Below, piece after piece: positions 22,697-37,600 of a DNA stretch of 64,000 bases (its first letter is position 1; each line of letters begins with the position of its first letter). A program made the translations under genes and the position numbers. This DNA is from Choristoneura fumiferana (Eukaryota; Arthropoda; Insecta; Lepidoptera; Tortricidae), in NCBI RefSeq assembly GCF_025370935.1, contig NC_133473.1:8332074-8396073 (forward strand), written 5' to 3'. The notes beneath the pieces were generated by a model, which saw nothing but the letters and a program-made list of their open reading frames with translations, was not told the origin of the DNA and did not search any database.

Positions 22697-25600
22697 CTAC
22701 GGTGAAAGAAAGTATGAGTTAGTTCAAATGTCTAACGTTGTGATAAGGTAATAAAAAAGTGTGTCTTTGAATATTAACCAACCACGCCGGGGTATATTTT
22801 TCAAAAGTATTAGATAGGTACTAACCAAATCGATGCCAGTGAGCTCTTGCAGACGCGGAAGGTGTCCGTCCAGACTCAGCCCGCGCAGCGCGGCGGCTAT
22901 GCTGCACGAAGCCAGTGTGCTCGCCGAATACAATGTAAACTCGTAATCTGTAACAAAAGAAAAAACAATTATCATTTTAATATTTTTAACTAAAAGCGAA
23001 GTTGTCCCTAGTGAGAGATAACAGGAACACATCATCATCAAAAGCGAAGTTATTTAGTGTGAGGTAGTGCTATGCTATCAGGTTCGCAACAGTCTTGGCG
23101 AGGTTGTTGAATGTCGTGGTGACTTATGAATGACATATTATCATGGATGCATGTGTTAGTTTCTCTGTGTTATATAAACGCTTAGCTGGCTGGTACTGGA
23201 GAACCAAATCGGGCATATTATTGGATATTAACTACATACTCCAGAAGAAACATAATATTACGGAACGGATTTTCCTGTATCGGAGATAAGTTCTTATTTA
23301 TAGAATAGTTGGTGTTAATTAACGATATTTGACCCATTAAGCGAAACCTCTATTTCACATTAACGAATGATGATGTTACTTACTATAGCTTTTGCCCGCG
23401 GCTCAGCCGGCGTGGTATTCGGTTATCGCGCGCTGTTCCCTCAGGAACTGTGCATTTTTCCGGGATAAAAAGTAGCCTATATCACTCTCGGGCCCATAAA
23501 CTATCTCTATGCCAAAAATCGCGTCGATCCGTCGCTCCGTTACGGCGTGAAAGACGGACAAACACAAACACAAGCATTTATAATATTAGTATGGATTAAT
23601 CCAGGATCAGTTTAATTTTCAGGATATTTAGTCTATGGTTAACGCTATTCCATTTCAGTGTTGAGTTGACGAAAGCAGTTAAGAGCGGGCAGGTACTGTT
23701 TGGCTACATCCGGAGAAGAAATGGCGCTTTCTCCCTCACTCAGGTCGTCGGTCCCTCTCGGAGGGCTCAAAGGAGCCGGCAGCCCCCGGCCGCATTCCAC
23801 AGCCTGCGCCTGAGACTCACTTGAATGTTTCTCACGGACGTACTTTGGCGAAACCATTATACGTGTACAGATCCTTAGCCATTTTAGGGCTGGACGTCTT
23901 AAGTAATATGATATAACGAGCGGTGTGATAATTGACGTGAAATTCAAATAGGACTGGTCATTCCGAGCCGGTGAGCGCTCTAGGCGTGTTAAGTTGTTAC
24001 GTAACGCGAACCAATTAAAGTTAGTTCATATTTATGGTACGGACGGGGTTTCATAATTTACTTATTGCTCATTTTTAGGGATCCGTAAAAGGGACTGGTG
24101 CCAGTTGAACAGAATGAGAACGGGCTGTGGCCGAAGCCGAGCATTTATGCACAAATGTGGGTGGAGAGTCACCAGCATGCGAGTGTGGAGCCCCAGTGCA
24201 GGACATCGAGCACATCATCGCCCACTGCCTACTCACTAAATACGATGGCCAACCAGCAGACCTGCTTACCCTTGACAACGACGCAATCCAATGGAATATG
24301 AATATTTTATTTTGAATTTGAGCGATTGTATTTGATATTAAGCCATACGAATAAATAGGGATCCGTATAAGGCTCCGCTGTATTTCCTGTTCGTCTGTCA
24401 TAATCACAAGTCTATATTTTTGTATTTAGCATATTTTTTTGAATAGTAATAGGTAGACACTCAAAATTTTCTCAGTGTGGCCGATGGCCAGTATGGTCGT
24501 TATTACAACAAATAATAAAATTAAAAGAATATTAACATAGAAGAAAAGTTCTCAGCCGGTTTTACAATGTCAATAATGGCAATGGTGGCCAGTATTTTAT
24601 TGTCTAGTAGTTTCTAGGTAGTTACACGGTTTACCTACTCTTATATCGGTGACGTTCGCCAAGGTGTGCGAATACTTTTATCACAGTCTCAGCGGCTGAT
24701 TAAATACCGATAATGGATGTAGTGGATTAGTCAGCGAATATGTATGTCTATGCAAAAATATCTCCAGCCAGTTATATCAGGTCTTGCGAAGTTGACAAAT
24801 TACTTCATACTAAGAATTGTCGCACACCTACGCAAGATCCGTATTGGTAATTAGTTAAGACTTTAGGAACATCAAGTTATGGTAATATTATCCTAAACAA
24901 TACCTGTTTAGGATAATATTACCATAACTTGAAGTTCTACTAACTAACTACTAACTAACTAACTGACTAAGTTGTCTTACTTAGCCATAGCAAAGCTAAG
25001 ACTGTAACAGCGTACCAGCCAACCAAACAGAGGTTATATAATGAACTGCTAATTAGGTAGGCAGCATTCGGTGATGCTACAGGAAACCAACCTAACAATA
25101 TTAATATTCGACAATTCAAAACATAATAAGGAATCGGATGATTGTAAACTACAGGAGTAGGCATGTAGGCGAGTCTGAACGCGTCCTATATTCAGCACAT
25201 GGGTAAGAAAAATGGTACCTAATTTAATCTGAGACGTTCCCACGGCGTTACGAGAATCACTATTCAAACTCGCGCGAAACCACAAATGGCCTCAGTTCGA
25301 GGACGCGCACAATACGAAGAGCCTTCAAGGGCCCCCCATTCATCATTAAGTATACTCCATTATACGCACCGTGCGTAGGGATATCGAACATTCTTTCAGC
25401 TCATTTAAAAAGATTTATTTTCTTTTTTTTATTTGCATGTCGCTATTCCCGAGATAAAGGGAACGGGCAGAGAACGAGCAGAAAAAAGATGAAACAACGA
25501 GAGCGACCGCTCACTAGAGGCATTTGCATAATCTGATGTTAATCAAACAGCGACAGCCCTACCGCCTTGCCCGCGCCGCGCCGGCGACCGGTTCGTCGGA

Positions 25601-28600
25601 CCGGCGTTGTTGCTCCTCACCGCCCAAATCATTCTCAGCTTAGACAATAACCGTTACATACAAGCCTCGAAACTTAATGCTTATTCAGACGTTCAAATAA
25701 AGAACTTTCTGAAATCCTTTGGGTAAGTACACATAATAATATTTGCATCATGTGGCAGCGCAGAGCAGAACTCGCCGGAACCCACACGCAGCGGACGTAC
25801 AGCTAGTACAATCTTCCTTATTAGTGCCACCGGCGCATTAGCCTCGCAGAGGAAGTGACAAGGAAGTCGATGCGAGCGTTAGGTAGTAAGTAATATTACT
25901 CAAACTCGGCACTGCCATCGACAAGACGTAGGTTAGGTACCTAACTAATCAACCAGTAATGTTTTATTTTACCTTTTTCCCGTACCTATCCATCTACAAT
26001 CTACATCATGCTTACTTACCTATGTATTTTAATCACGCCAGAGAAAAGATTAAAGAAATATACACAAGAACGCTTTTGAAAATGGCAAGAAACCGCAAGT
26101 GTCTGTTCGAGACGAACGACCGTCAGTGGTGACATAATCGTCGCATTGCCCTTGAACATGGAATGGATGTGGCGATAGAAGAGGTGCGGGTTCGCGGCGT
26201 GGCGCTCCGGCGCTCGGCGTCTATTCGCGAGGTGAACGCTCTGCCGAGGCCACGCCGCGCGCCGTGCCGACGTCGCCGGTATCGGTAGTGCTAGTGCCCA
26301 CCGGAACAAACACCCGCGCGGGCCCCCGGCCCCGGCACCGCGGCAGACGAGCGCGAGCGCGCGAACACCGCGCCAAAGAAGATAACGTCCACTCCGCCTA
26401 CCCGCGGCCCTAACGCTCCCACCGACCGCCGAAAGCTAAACGATCCGCCCTACCGCTTCCATAACAAACGCAAACCGTGACAAATCTAAAGAAAACTACA
26501 AAGGCTTCTCGCTACTGCTGCAACCGGGCAGACGAATACGGTCTTTAAAATAACCCATTACAAATTTAATATCCTGACGAGTTATGATTCCAGAGTAAAT
26601 TGTGCCATTCAAATAATGATACATAATGCGGGCTCTCTCGGCCGCTCGATACCGCGACTATGCACGAGCCCGATTACGCCCGCCGGCCGGCGCTCGAGGG
26701 TAGCCTTAGCCTTATTGTGCGAGACATTCGCATCATATAAAACTGCTGTGACATTATAATTTATCCAAATAAATTCCCTCATCTCGTGCCTCTTTAATAA
26801 CTGTCACACTGGAACTCGAGACGCTTATGGAAAAACATTATTATGGCTTACTTCTACCCACTATGATTTTGTTAGCATGACCGTTTGCGCATTTAATTTA
26901 GTTCTTAAGAAAAATATGTTTTCTCAGTAAGTGATTGTAAATCTTATGAGAAATAAATAATCTTAAACCTTACATTATAATCTGCGAGTGGACTATAGTC
27001 ATATATCCAACCAAACGAGCTTTATTTATTTATCATCTCACGCAATAGGGTTCAACAACGCAACACAAGTCAGAACGACAGCTTAACGAGGGAGAGATGA
27101 TATCTGAGAGGATAGTAAAATATAAGAGCTGGAGCGTGAACTTTAAGAACAAAAACAACAAGACATCGGCGGCGAACAACAAAAACCGTTGCACAAAAAC
27201 ATATGATCCCATGAGGGCTACGGGGGAAAGAGGCGAGGGGCGCGGGCAGCCCGGGCGTGCTGGAATGCGCTCTGGCGAGCGGCGTGGGAGGTGCCGGCGC
27301 ACTCGCCGCTGCACCACACACGCCGCTGTCTCCCGCGCGACCGCATGCTCTCAACCCTTACCCAACGTAAATAGACTCGACACACAATTCCTCCCGTTCC
27401 TAAATACTGCTTTGCGACGACGCAAACAGTGATTCCTATTCAGCTGACCCTATAGCCCAGTTTCTGTATCCTGCCCTGCGGGTTGCATAAATATCACAAC
27501 AATAATATGCAACAAGGCGAAAACTAAACAAAGTTTCAAGAACAACTTGTCTTTCATATTCTTTTTGTATCATGTAAGTACTGTATACATATTTACTTAG
27601 TTTCGTTTTATTCCAATTCCCAGCCAGTCTTGTCAATGTATAAAATTCTGAGAAGTTCAGTGACACGTGACGCTAAGAGTCGACAAAGGCCAAGAGAGGC
27701 GCGACAATGTCGTGACGTGGTATCTCGATGCTAATTACCGTCTGCCATCGAACAAAACCTGCCGAAGCTAATAATTAGGTGCGGATGAGTGCGGCGAGTT
27801 ACTACTCCGTGCGAGCACTGCCAATTGTTTCACCTTGGTTCCTATGTCACGTTTGAGATTTGCGATTATTAGTGAGACTTACCTCTGGCAGCAAGCGCGA
27901 TGAAAGTTTGTGCATGCCGGTGCACCATATCCGTATTGACGAGGCCTCGGAGCGGCAACCGCGATAGCAGCAGCGGCAAGAAGTCGTGTGCCGTCACTCC
28001 AGCCACGTCCCACTTCAGCTTCGATAACACCAGCAGTTCCCAGCTCTGTTGACAAACACATAATTACAATTAGATGTAATATAACGCGAAGAGCAACAAT
28101 AGCAATTGAAGGATCTCGTTATTAGTATTCTTATTTTTTCTGCGCAGGAAACAGCTGACCTCGGGTAAGCACAAACCTAACGCAGATTAGTAACCAACCG
28201 CATTGGTGGAAGCTGTCGATAGCAGCTATATAGTTTAGCGCATTCTTTTAAAAACAAGTCTTGATCATATGTGAGCTTTGAAAGAGAATGAGTGGTGTAA
28301 CGTTCAAACAATAAAATGGCATTCCTGACGCCACATCCGTCGCGTATAATCGTAAACACGCAGTTTCGCTCGACTTCCCGGAACGAGCCGTAGGTACGCA
28401 CATTGTTGTCGGATCTAACAACCAAGTCGGTGCGTTCACTCTAGTCAAAACTTAATGACCGAACGTCAAAATCCGCTGACTGATCAACCAGTAAATAAAA
28501 TAAAATTCTGAATCATTATAGGTTATAGGTATCGGGTTAAAATAAAATTGTTTATCACAACAGCTGAAAACATTTAGTTAGTTGGTCGTCAGTATGTTCT

Positions 28601-31600
28601 TCGTTATCACCGGCTATTATCTTTCCGCTCTAACCTGACCTAGATTATATTAATTAAATTTAATAACAAACGTCACTCGTAATTTTTGGTGATACTGCAG
28701 CGGCATCTGAATGGTTCAAGTTATGAATAACTTGATTATTTCGTGTACACATACACTCATACATATGTGCATGTCCGTTGACAGATAATACTCGATGTTT
28801 ACTTAACTCAATCGGCGGGGTCGGCGCGACGATCGTACCCGGCTGCTTTTCACTCGCAGAGGATTGTGGATCACATGGCTGTCGCTTTAGAGCCGAGACT
28901 CGTTTGCCAAGGATAAGGGTATAGGCCCTATTAGATCTTAATAGGGAGATTTGTGAATGAATGAGTCTCATCACTGGAATTCGAAATGAGATCGTTTGTC
29001 AGAGTAAAGCACAACATTGCTACGGTCGTTGTTTGTGATCTGTTATAAAACCAGATAACTGACGATTTCGCACAAAATGGTTGACACTTTACATTGTATT
29101 AAACAATGTTGCTGGCTAGCTTTAGTCTACTTTTTGGAATGGCGGTCAGGCTTGCGGCCATATGCGGGTCAACCGCGAAATGGAAAGATCCCGGCTCTCG
29201 TCGGACACGCAGATAAGGTCTTCGGAACAATGTGCCCATAAAGTATTCACCGCAGAGACAAGAAGCTCGCGGCCCAGACGGATGTCGGACTGTCTGTTAA
29301 TATGTCTGTTTAAAGACTGAGAATCAACTTGTACTTTTCAGCAGTTTTAAAATAGGCATGAAAGTGAAGTCTTGTTTTGATACAGCAAAAGAGCTGATGG
29401 AATGCAGGGTCGTAAACGCGTGAGCCCTGGCGGGTGTTCATTTGAGGACGTGGTGCCGCGGAGGGAGGCGGGAGGCGGGTATCGCAGGCACGTTACAGCC
29501 AATAAAGCAAGCTATGCAAACAGCCCCCGCGCCCGGCGAACCGGCGCTGAATTCCTCGCTCCGTTCCCATGCTTTATCCAATTTCACCCAACAACGGTGC
29601 GGCAGCGCTCGCTCGAACAATGAGCCCGGTGTCGCGTGGCCGCATGCCCGAGACTTAACTACGGAATTTTCCAAATAGGTGGGAACTGGGAAACAATCAA
29701 TAATAACCCATTAAAAAGTCATTTATTGATTTCACAAACTTGTTAGAATATAGAAACATAAAAGGACGGTTCTGTATTTAAAAAAAGATAAAGGAGGAAA
29801 ATGCTAAAGCCACGCGGTCGTATCAGTTAGAACTCCAGCTCTAGGTACAGCAATGCATAATAAGTATAATAATGTGAGCGCGTAAAACGTGATACGCATT
29901 CCGAATTCGATGTTACGTAACTGCTCGATGCCAGCAAATTCCAGCAACTAGTGAATGATTAACTCCTAAGGCGGTTGTGGACGAACAGAGGCAGGAGGCG
30001 GTTAGCGCGACCACCTTTGAGAGCAGCAATTGTCTTTACCGCAAATTTTTAATTTTGCTCTCTCAGGGTCGCCGCCCGCATCGGCCGGTCGTTTGACTGG
30101 TATCGACGCAATTTATTACCGTTGAAGATATTTAGCATTAAATTAAAGAGTTAGTACACTTAAAAACGGCAATATAAGCAGATTTTGAAGAAAACGTTAT
30201 TACTTAGCATTTATTTTTAGGGTTTTTAGAAATCAAGTATCTCAGGTGGTTATCAGTATTGTGTTGTTTGTATGCTTCTGATTAAAACTTTAGTTTGAAA
30301 TAAAATTGTCTTTGTTTGTGCTAAAGCAACTGAGAGAAGTGTGCTCTGATGGCTGCGCGAGGACACAAGATGAGATAGCGGCGAGCAGCGCGCACCGCAC
30401 AGGCGCAGACGAGAAGGCCGTCGATTGGAATGCGACTGGTTCCTCCGTCCCTCCCTACGTTGCTCTGCCAATTTGGCATAATTCGTGGGAAACAATACAC
30501 TGGTAAAATTACTCAATTCTAAGTTACGAGCGATACAGAAAAGCGTCTTCTTATTAGTTACTGAGTTGATGGCAGAGTCAATTTGAATCCGTGAGGAATT
30601 CCAAAGTATCTACACTTAGGTTGAACCAAAGAAACACTGTGGGATCGGCAAACAACAGCGTGGAGCTCATTTACTCATACATATTTGTTGTGAGCTCTAA
30701 ATACCCTCTTTCGCTCGATACTCGTTCGGAGAGTTCACGCACCATTTGTGCCGGCAAAAACAAGCACCGCGTATAGCCATAGGCTCCAACACATAAATAT
30801 TCAAATGCCTTTTCTTTATCAATTGTTTCTATTAGCGCGCATAGTGTAAGCACTCATTGTACGCGTTTCCAATCAAGCTGTTGTAGCAAATCCGATATTG
30901 AGTAGGGAGTAGGTCCTATACAAATACTTTCGTTTATCAGAATCGGCCGAGAAAGATAAAATGGACGCTATGGCACGGATTTCTTCGCAAAAAATGGGGT
31001 TCACATTGATAGCGTGCCGTTCACGTTTCTTTGCACAACATTGCCGACCTACAATTAGGTTGACGAGGTAGGTATGTACATATTTTACTACTTTTCCCAT
31101 AAACAGCGAATCAATTACGAAACCAGTCGCCATTCAGTTATGTTTTAATTATTTTAAAGGTTTACGATTGTGACATGGTTGGAACGTGAGAACACGTGTA
31201 CTTTTATGATGGGAAGATACCGGTCGGACGGGTAGCATAGCAGACACGAGGCTGTGGGCTGACGATTGCTGAGCGTTTCAATCGCTGCGAGTACCAGTCC
31301 TCCCAGCCTTGTAGCTATAGAGACGTAACTTCGCATGTTGATCCAACGCTGCCAACGAATAAGCATGGGAACAACACACTGCCGTGGGCTGGGATGCCAG
31401 CGCGCGCGTTCTTTTTGCTTGCCTCGCGTTTCGCCTGCGGCCGACCGGACTCGCCGCCTTGCCCATTGTATACAAAGCTTGTTTTCCCAACTAAGTATAG
31501 ATTAAAAAAATAAGTTGACAACTTTCTTACTGCACAATTAATTAACAGAAGTGAGAGAGGAATCTGCAAGTCGAAAACATCGCTTGAAACTATGGATCTC

Positions 31601-34600
31601 GTATTACTTGGTGCATGTGTAATATTCGCCACACTTGGATATGCGGTATGCCGTTGTGGGAATGTTTTTGTGGAGTCACCGTTATGCCTTCCGGAGATGT
31701 GTGGTTTGTAGTAAACATAATATCTCGCTATGAGACAATTAAAACGTAAAGAGAAAAATGTCTAACGGCAAGCAAAGTATCCGAGCGTCTACGATTTTCG
31801 TAGACCCGCTACGAGAGTGCTACGAATCGAACATCGTCTATACACAACACTGTAAGTACACTACAAACAGAACAATCTACAACTATTTTTCACATACTTT
31901 GTAGTGCAAAACATTCCAATGCAACACAAATTATCTTTTGGGTAATTTTATCGCTATGCCGATGTTACTAAAGGCGTTTTATCACCGGGTTCAAGCTTTG
32001 ATGATTACAAATAGAAAACGTTTCGAGATTATCGTCAGTTTACGAATAACGTCTTGTACTTGTAATAATTAATATATTTACATTTACAAAACTATTTGAA
32101 CCATTGCAACTTTATGGATTTAAAAATTAAACCAATATACCTACAGGTTAAAAAGTACCATGTGATTACGTAAAGGGTCATAAGAAAGCAATAAGAAACG
32201 GGTCCATAGTGCAAACAAATGGGCAAAAACAATTGAAAGTCGAATTATTCAAAATGAATGGGCACGTCCATGCAAGATTTCGCGTTTCATGATATGGCGT
32301 CGAGCAAAGCAAGGTCAGAAGCGGTCGCGGCGTGAGAAAAAATATGCGGCGTGCTTCGTCTGTAATTGGTCTGATTGAAACGCGGGCCTCGTTCCGAGAG
32401 CTTCCGAGAACCGGGGACACTGTCCCGGCTCCTGCCGCATTCCGCCGACCACCACATTTACAGCCTCCATTTTGCAGCCTTTACTGCCCTCTTCATTACG
32501 TTCATCGTCAAAAGAGCGGAGTGTGACAAATAGGTACTTATCGTACTTATATTCTAATCCCGTTGCAACATTAACTTCGAACGAAACGATCAAACATGGT
32601 CTGTGCACATATGCACAAACGATCTAACTGCACTTGAACCATGTGCAAGGTTCCATCTGGAGGGGTGCTTATACCAATACAGTTAATTTTATGTCTAAGA
32701 CAGTACATATTAACGATGAATAAGCATTTCTTTGGAGCGCAATACATCCGGCCGATGACCGCTAACACATTGAAGAATGTCTAAGCCTGGTAACGTTTCC
32801 TAAGCGCAGCATTGTCTAAGAACGTAAGTTGCATACGGTGGAAATGGTGGAATGCACTTGTAGGTAAAAAAACGGGTCGAGTAATGCAGACGCGAAGATG
32901 TGCCTTGCTTATTATCTACGGGACCGCGGCGGGGCCCCGGCGGGTTGCCGCGCATCCGATGCATGCAGCGAGCCAAATACCTACCTTATGTTACATGCAT
33001 CGCAGCTAAATACATTCCGCACATTCGAAACGTTCACCTTAACCTCTTACTCTCTTAGTGAAAAAGCATTCAACTGTTTTAAAACTTGTCATTTAGCGAT
33101 GACCTACAAAAATAAATAAGTAACGATCTAATTTCGAAAGACAATGGAGTAAAATTGTGGAAGCAGTAATTAGAACTAGAGCGACCGACCACGTGGTTTT
33201 AATAAAGTTTATTTCGGACTTGGAGATAAAAGGTGACTCCCGAGTGACTCGGCGTGGCAGTGGGAGTTGTGGGAAAATCTCCAACCGCAACGGAAATAGA
33301 TACGAGAGCTAATAACATGAAACGCATCAACAATAGCGCTGCATCAAATGAAACTGAAATAAAACTAAAGAAAAATATCCTAAGAAATGAAATAAGACGA
33401 TAGAATAGTCTATTACTTAGGGTTGCCAACCGTACTATAATATATAGTATTGTACTATATTTCGGGTCTGCGTACTATATATACTGTTGAAAAAATATAT
33501 ACTATATTTTTAACACCGAAATCTAACAAACAAATCCTTATTTTAAAAATAAAGAACGCGCCAATTCCGAACTACGAACGTCTATGTCTATAAGTAATCC
33601 TTTGTCTTTGGTTCCGAACTTGTTAATGTCAAATTGAATTGACAACATCAAAATAAATAAGTAGGTAACAAATATATCTGTCTATTTTTTAATATTTCCA
33701 TAAAATACTATATTTTTTAGGTGTAAGTACTATATTTTTTCCATTTTATTTTGAAAAATACTATATTTCACCGAAGAAAAGTGGTTTGTAGCTATTGCTT
33801 AGCGAAAATTTTATCAAAATTAAATAGACAGATAAAACATATTATATTATATGAACTATGGTTTTATCTTAGGTGACTACAAAACTTCCCCCCAAGCTAC
33901 GATGTAATCGCATGAATGTTTGATTCCGTAAATGTAGGTATTCAAGGAGGTAAACCTATTTTTGTTTAATGGGTACCTATTCGCTCTCTGTAAAATATAC
34001 GAGTACCTACGCACGACCGTAAACACTTAATTTATTACACAGGGCCACGATAAAGTCTTTTACTGTAATCTTCGACCCTTTCTAACAACTTAGATAAGTA
34101 TATTAGAAGATCTAGCAACCCAGATAGTTTGTTGATTAGGTAATAATTCAATTATTGTAACCTCAGTAGGTACCTATTCCACGATGTGTCATCAATTAAG
34201 TATATGAAAGCCATCTAGTACCTATATCTATTTTATGAATTAACTTACAAGTATTTATCTCCTACCTAAGGTACTTACACTAGACAAATTCAAAGTCAAA
34301 ATGTTTTATTTAATTTAGGTTAACAAGGACATAGTGTCATAAGTAGGTATGAATGTGAAAAAAATTCGACCACCGGTTCAGAAAAATCTGTTGAGTGAGA
34401 AGAACCCGGCAAGAAAGTCCACGAGGTATTTACTATTTATTTAACTACTCGTCTGGTACCATCAGCCAAATATGTGGTCTACCACCCTGAAGTTCATAAT
34501 CGTTTGCATATCATAAAACAATAGGTAATGTCAATAGACGTGTCTGTCAACTTGAAAGTTCGACGTTAGCGACATATTCATTTGATAGGAACTTGTTTAA

Positions 34601-37600
34601 AAATTGATAGACCACTTATTTATTTGGCTGATGGTACCTATTGCGATGACAAGTATAGGTACTTAGTCGACCGAAAGTAAGTGCTCAGTACCTACATCAG
34701 AAAATAAACAACAAGGCTGATTATCACAACTTTCTTGCAAGTGGTACATAATAATTAGTATCAGTAATGTTCCATCCAAGCCATACAACTAAAATTGAAC
34801 CTAAGGATGATAGGTATAAAGCAATTTCTTGGTCGACTATACAAGCATTTTATTCGATATATCAATTATCTGTCCGAAATAAAGAATTCCAATCTCTCAC
34901 GGATGTTAACGAATGGCTTAGAAACCGGAGTAAACGACACGAAAGCGTCTCGAGCTAGTTGCCCCCGTGCAAATCAGTGCATGCGCGAGCGCAAAAAGCG
35001 CACACGAAACCGTATGACTAACGAGATCAGCTGTTTCCTTAGAAGAAAGTTGATTATGTCCTCATTACTTCACTACACATATAGTCTAGTAAAAAAAGTT
35101 GTATCATGTACGATAATGGATATTTTGTGAAATATTATTCCTTTTCTCGAATGGCTTTTAGTAATTATCATATTGTTAATTATATCGAACTGTCGTTACG
35201 GATGAGAAGACCCCCCAACTGCATCGTCTGAACCGCAACATGTAATCGTTATCGGTCAGATCAAAAGCTTCTTGCCAGTGAAAAAGAGAATGCTTGAGTA
35301 GTGGAACAGAAACACCTCAGTGAACTTAAAAGGTACTTACACAAAGGTCTGAGAGTGTGATGCTGTTCGCCGTGTAAAAGACGAGCAGGTCGGCGGGCAG
35401 GCAGCGCGAGCCTGGCTCCCGGAGCTTGGAGGCCAGAAGCAGGCACGCTGTGCCCAGGAGCTGTACTTGACTCTTGCCAACGGGACACGTGCTCAAGAAC
35501 CGGTCCAGATATGACACTGCCAGCGGAAACACTTCCTCTTGGCAACCCTGGTCTTCACATACCTGAAAATAAATGACTCTTTAATTCATTGTGTTCAGTC
35601 AGTCGGTTACGTTACGGCACACCCGAGTGACTTTATCATCCGGTATTCCCGATAACCTATATTTATAACATGGAAATACGTGTGTCGCGATAAAATCGAG
35701 TCGCAGTTCCTGCAGTGGATTGCCTTATCACAGCAAACGTTGTAACAAGCTCGTTACTTGCAATACTGACTTAATGGGAATACCATGAGATTCCTGTTAG
35801 GCGACAAAAAAACATTTATAAAGGCTTTAAGAATGTGTGAACGGATTACGGGAGTCTTTGCTATCAAATTGGTTCCCATAGGAAAATTGTTGCGCGTCGA
35901 GTCGAATCCAACCGATGAGAACTATTCGAACGATATACAGCATGATTAGCTTTGGATTGTGAAATGAAAAGCGGGGAAAGTGAGTGGATGATACCGGGGA
36001 GCGATGAAGTAAGTGGAGTGTCATGGGAGACGGTGCCGTGGGTGGATTGTCCCCGCATAGTTTCGCACGGTGTAACGCGACCGGCTCAGGCGCAGCTGAC
36101 TCTCACGGTCGAGATGTCGTCAGCTGATTCGTTACTCATCTCAAGTCTCAGCAAAGCTAATCGTTCTCGGAATTCATATTTTATGTAGGTTATGAAAATT
36201 GTATCCCAAGGAAACTGGTAAATTAGTCATAGGTATTACATGATAAAATATGCAATCAAAAGCTAAGTACCTAATATTTAATGAAGTGATACTTATAATA
36301 ATTAAAATAACTTTTTTTTTCAATACTTAATAGGTTAGGTACTTATTTCACCTGTCGTTGGACGGTTCTAGAATTGGTGTTTATGCATTTGCTAACGATG
36401 AAAAACATGTTCAAGACTGTAATTACGTACCTAATTAACGTCCAGTAACGTATAGTTATAATTATAGGTACCTACTAAAACAGCAGTTCTGTACATATAA
36501 AATAATATCTATCTAATGTTAATGTTGATAAAAGTCATTATAAATGCGAAATTAATATTTGGGTAGGTATGACTGTATAATGGCATAATCATCAGCAGGG
36601 GGGCTACTACGAAACTCGAAAACTCGAAGTTCGTGTCGTGCAGTCCCTCTGACACTTATACTATTTAATACGAGAGCGAGAGGAACGGTACGATACGAAC
36701 TTCGAGTTACGAATTTCGTAGTAGCCCTGCAGGTGCCGTTGACCTTAGTACTTCGCACCTCGAGATTTTGTGACTGATATGCAATCATCATAATGAATGC
36801 ATCGTTAACTGATGGTATTAAACAGGTTTACTACCGATGTGGGCTTTAAAAAGTACAGTAAGCGAGATTAAAGTCATGACAGAAGAGCAACCTTCTATGC
36901 GAAAGTGTCGCTCTCGTAGGTCTGTGGTATATAGGTACAGAATAAATTCTATTTTTAAACGGCGTGCTATTTTTAACAGGATGCTGTTTTCAAATATTTC
37001 ATCGCGTGGAAGTACCTATGTACCCGAAACCTAAATTTATACCTACCTACTTGGCGAAGTCGTGCCATATCAAAGAAAATTGGTAAGTACTCGTAGGTAA
37101 ATAAGTACCTACAGGTTACAAACGAACCTATGTGGCGTAATTTATCCTAGTGCATGCATACCTCTATATTTATTAGTCTTAATTATGTAGGTACCTAGAT
37201 GTTCAATTGATTTACAATCGATCTAAAATCAGGTAGGTAGATGAGTAGCTTCTTTACTAAAGCAAAATTTAGCAAGCCGCTGTTTCAGTTAAATGCTCAC
37301 TAAGCTATACAAAATGGCTACAAGTAAATAGGTAGGTACGTACCTACTTTAGCACTAGTTGCTAGGTAGGTATTTACTTAAAATGTAACCAGAAATCAGT
37401 TCAGTGAGCTAGCGAAGTGGCAAGGCAACTGGCTAGGCGCTGGCGCAGGTTGATGACGTCACCGCCAACGTCGCGCGACCACGTGGCCGCCACAGCTGAC
37501 TGCCTCCCCCAAGTCCCCCATCGCTACACGACTCGCTGCCTCTCATACACTCCAATAATTAGGTACCCGTAGTTTTAAAAAACATCGCTCGACTCTCATT

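Larger units (their letters stand above)
22948..27882 (-). other. Cyclin D intron 3, with repeats and GC-rich blocks
   Basis: This 4.9-kb intron contains a Helitron-like repeat (23381-23597), an unexplained open frame (23645-23859), a LINE fragment (24095-24315), a near-perfect hairpin (24866-24938) and GC-rich blocks (about 25565-25615, 26160-26480, 26640-26705, 27230-27350). The blocks hold overlapping open frames on both strands because of base composition. I find no domain in them and call none. Confidence 0.6.
28046..35340 (-). other. Cyclin D intron 2
   Basis: This 7.3-kb intron has GC-rich blocks with meaningless overlapping frames near 29420-29660, 30340-30480 and 31370-31460, a TACTATAT-rich repeat (33421-33785), a LINE tail (34275-34450) and a MITE (34459-34634). 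An ATCAGCTGTT box lies at 35026-35035. I see no alternative coding exon. Confidence 0.6.

Noticed and set aside
24866..24938. Ordinary microRNA precursor
   Set aside because: The loop is only five bases and the stem perfectly paired over 28 bp, unlike typical animal precursors. A hairpin RNA or young palindrome is more likely.
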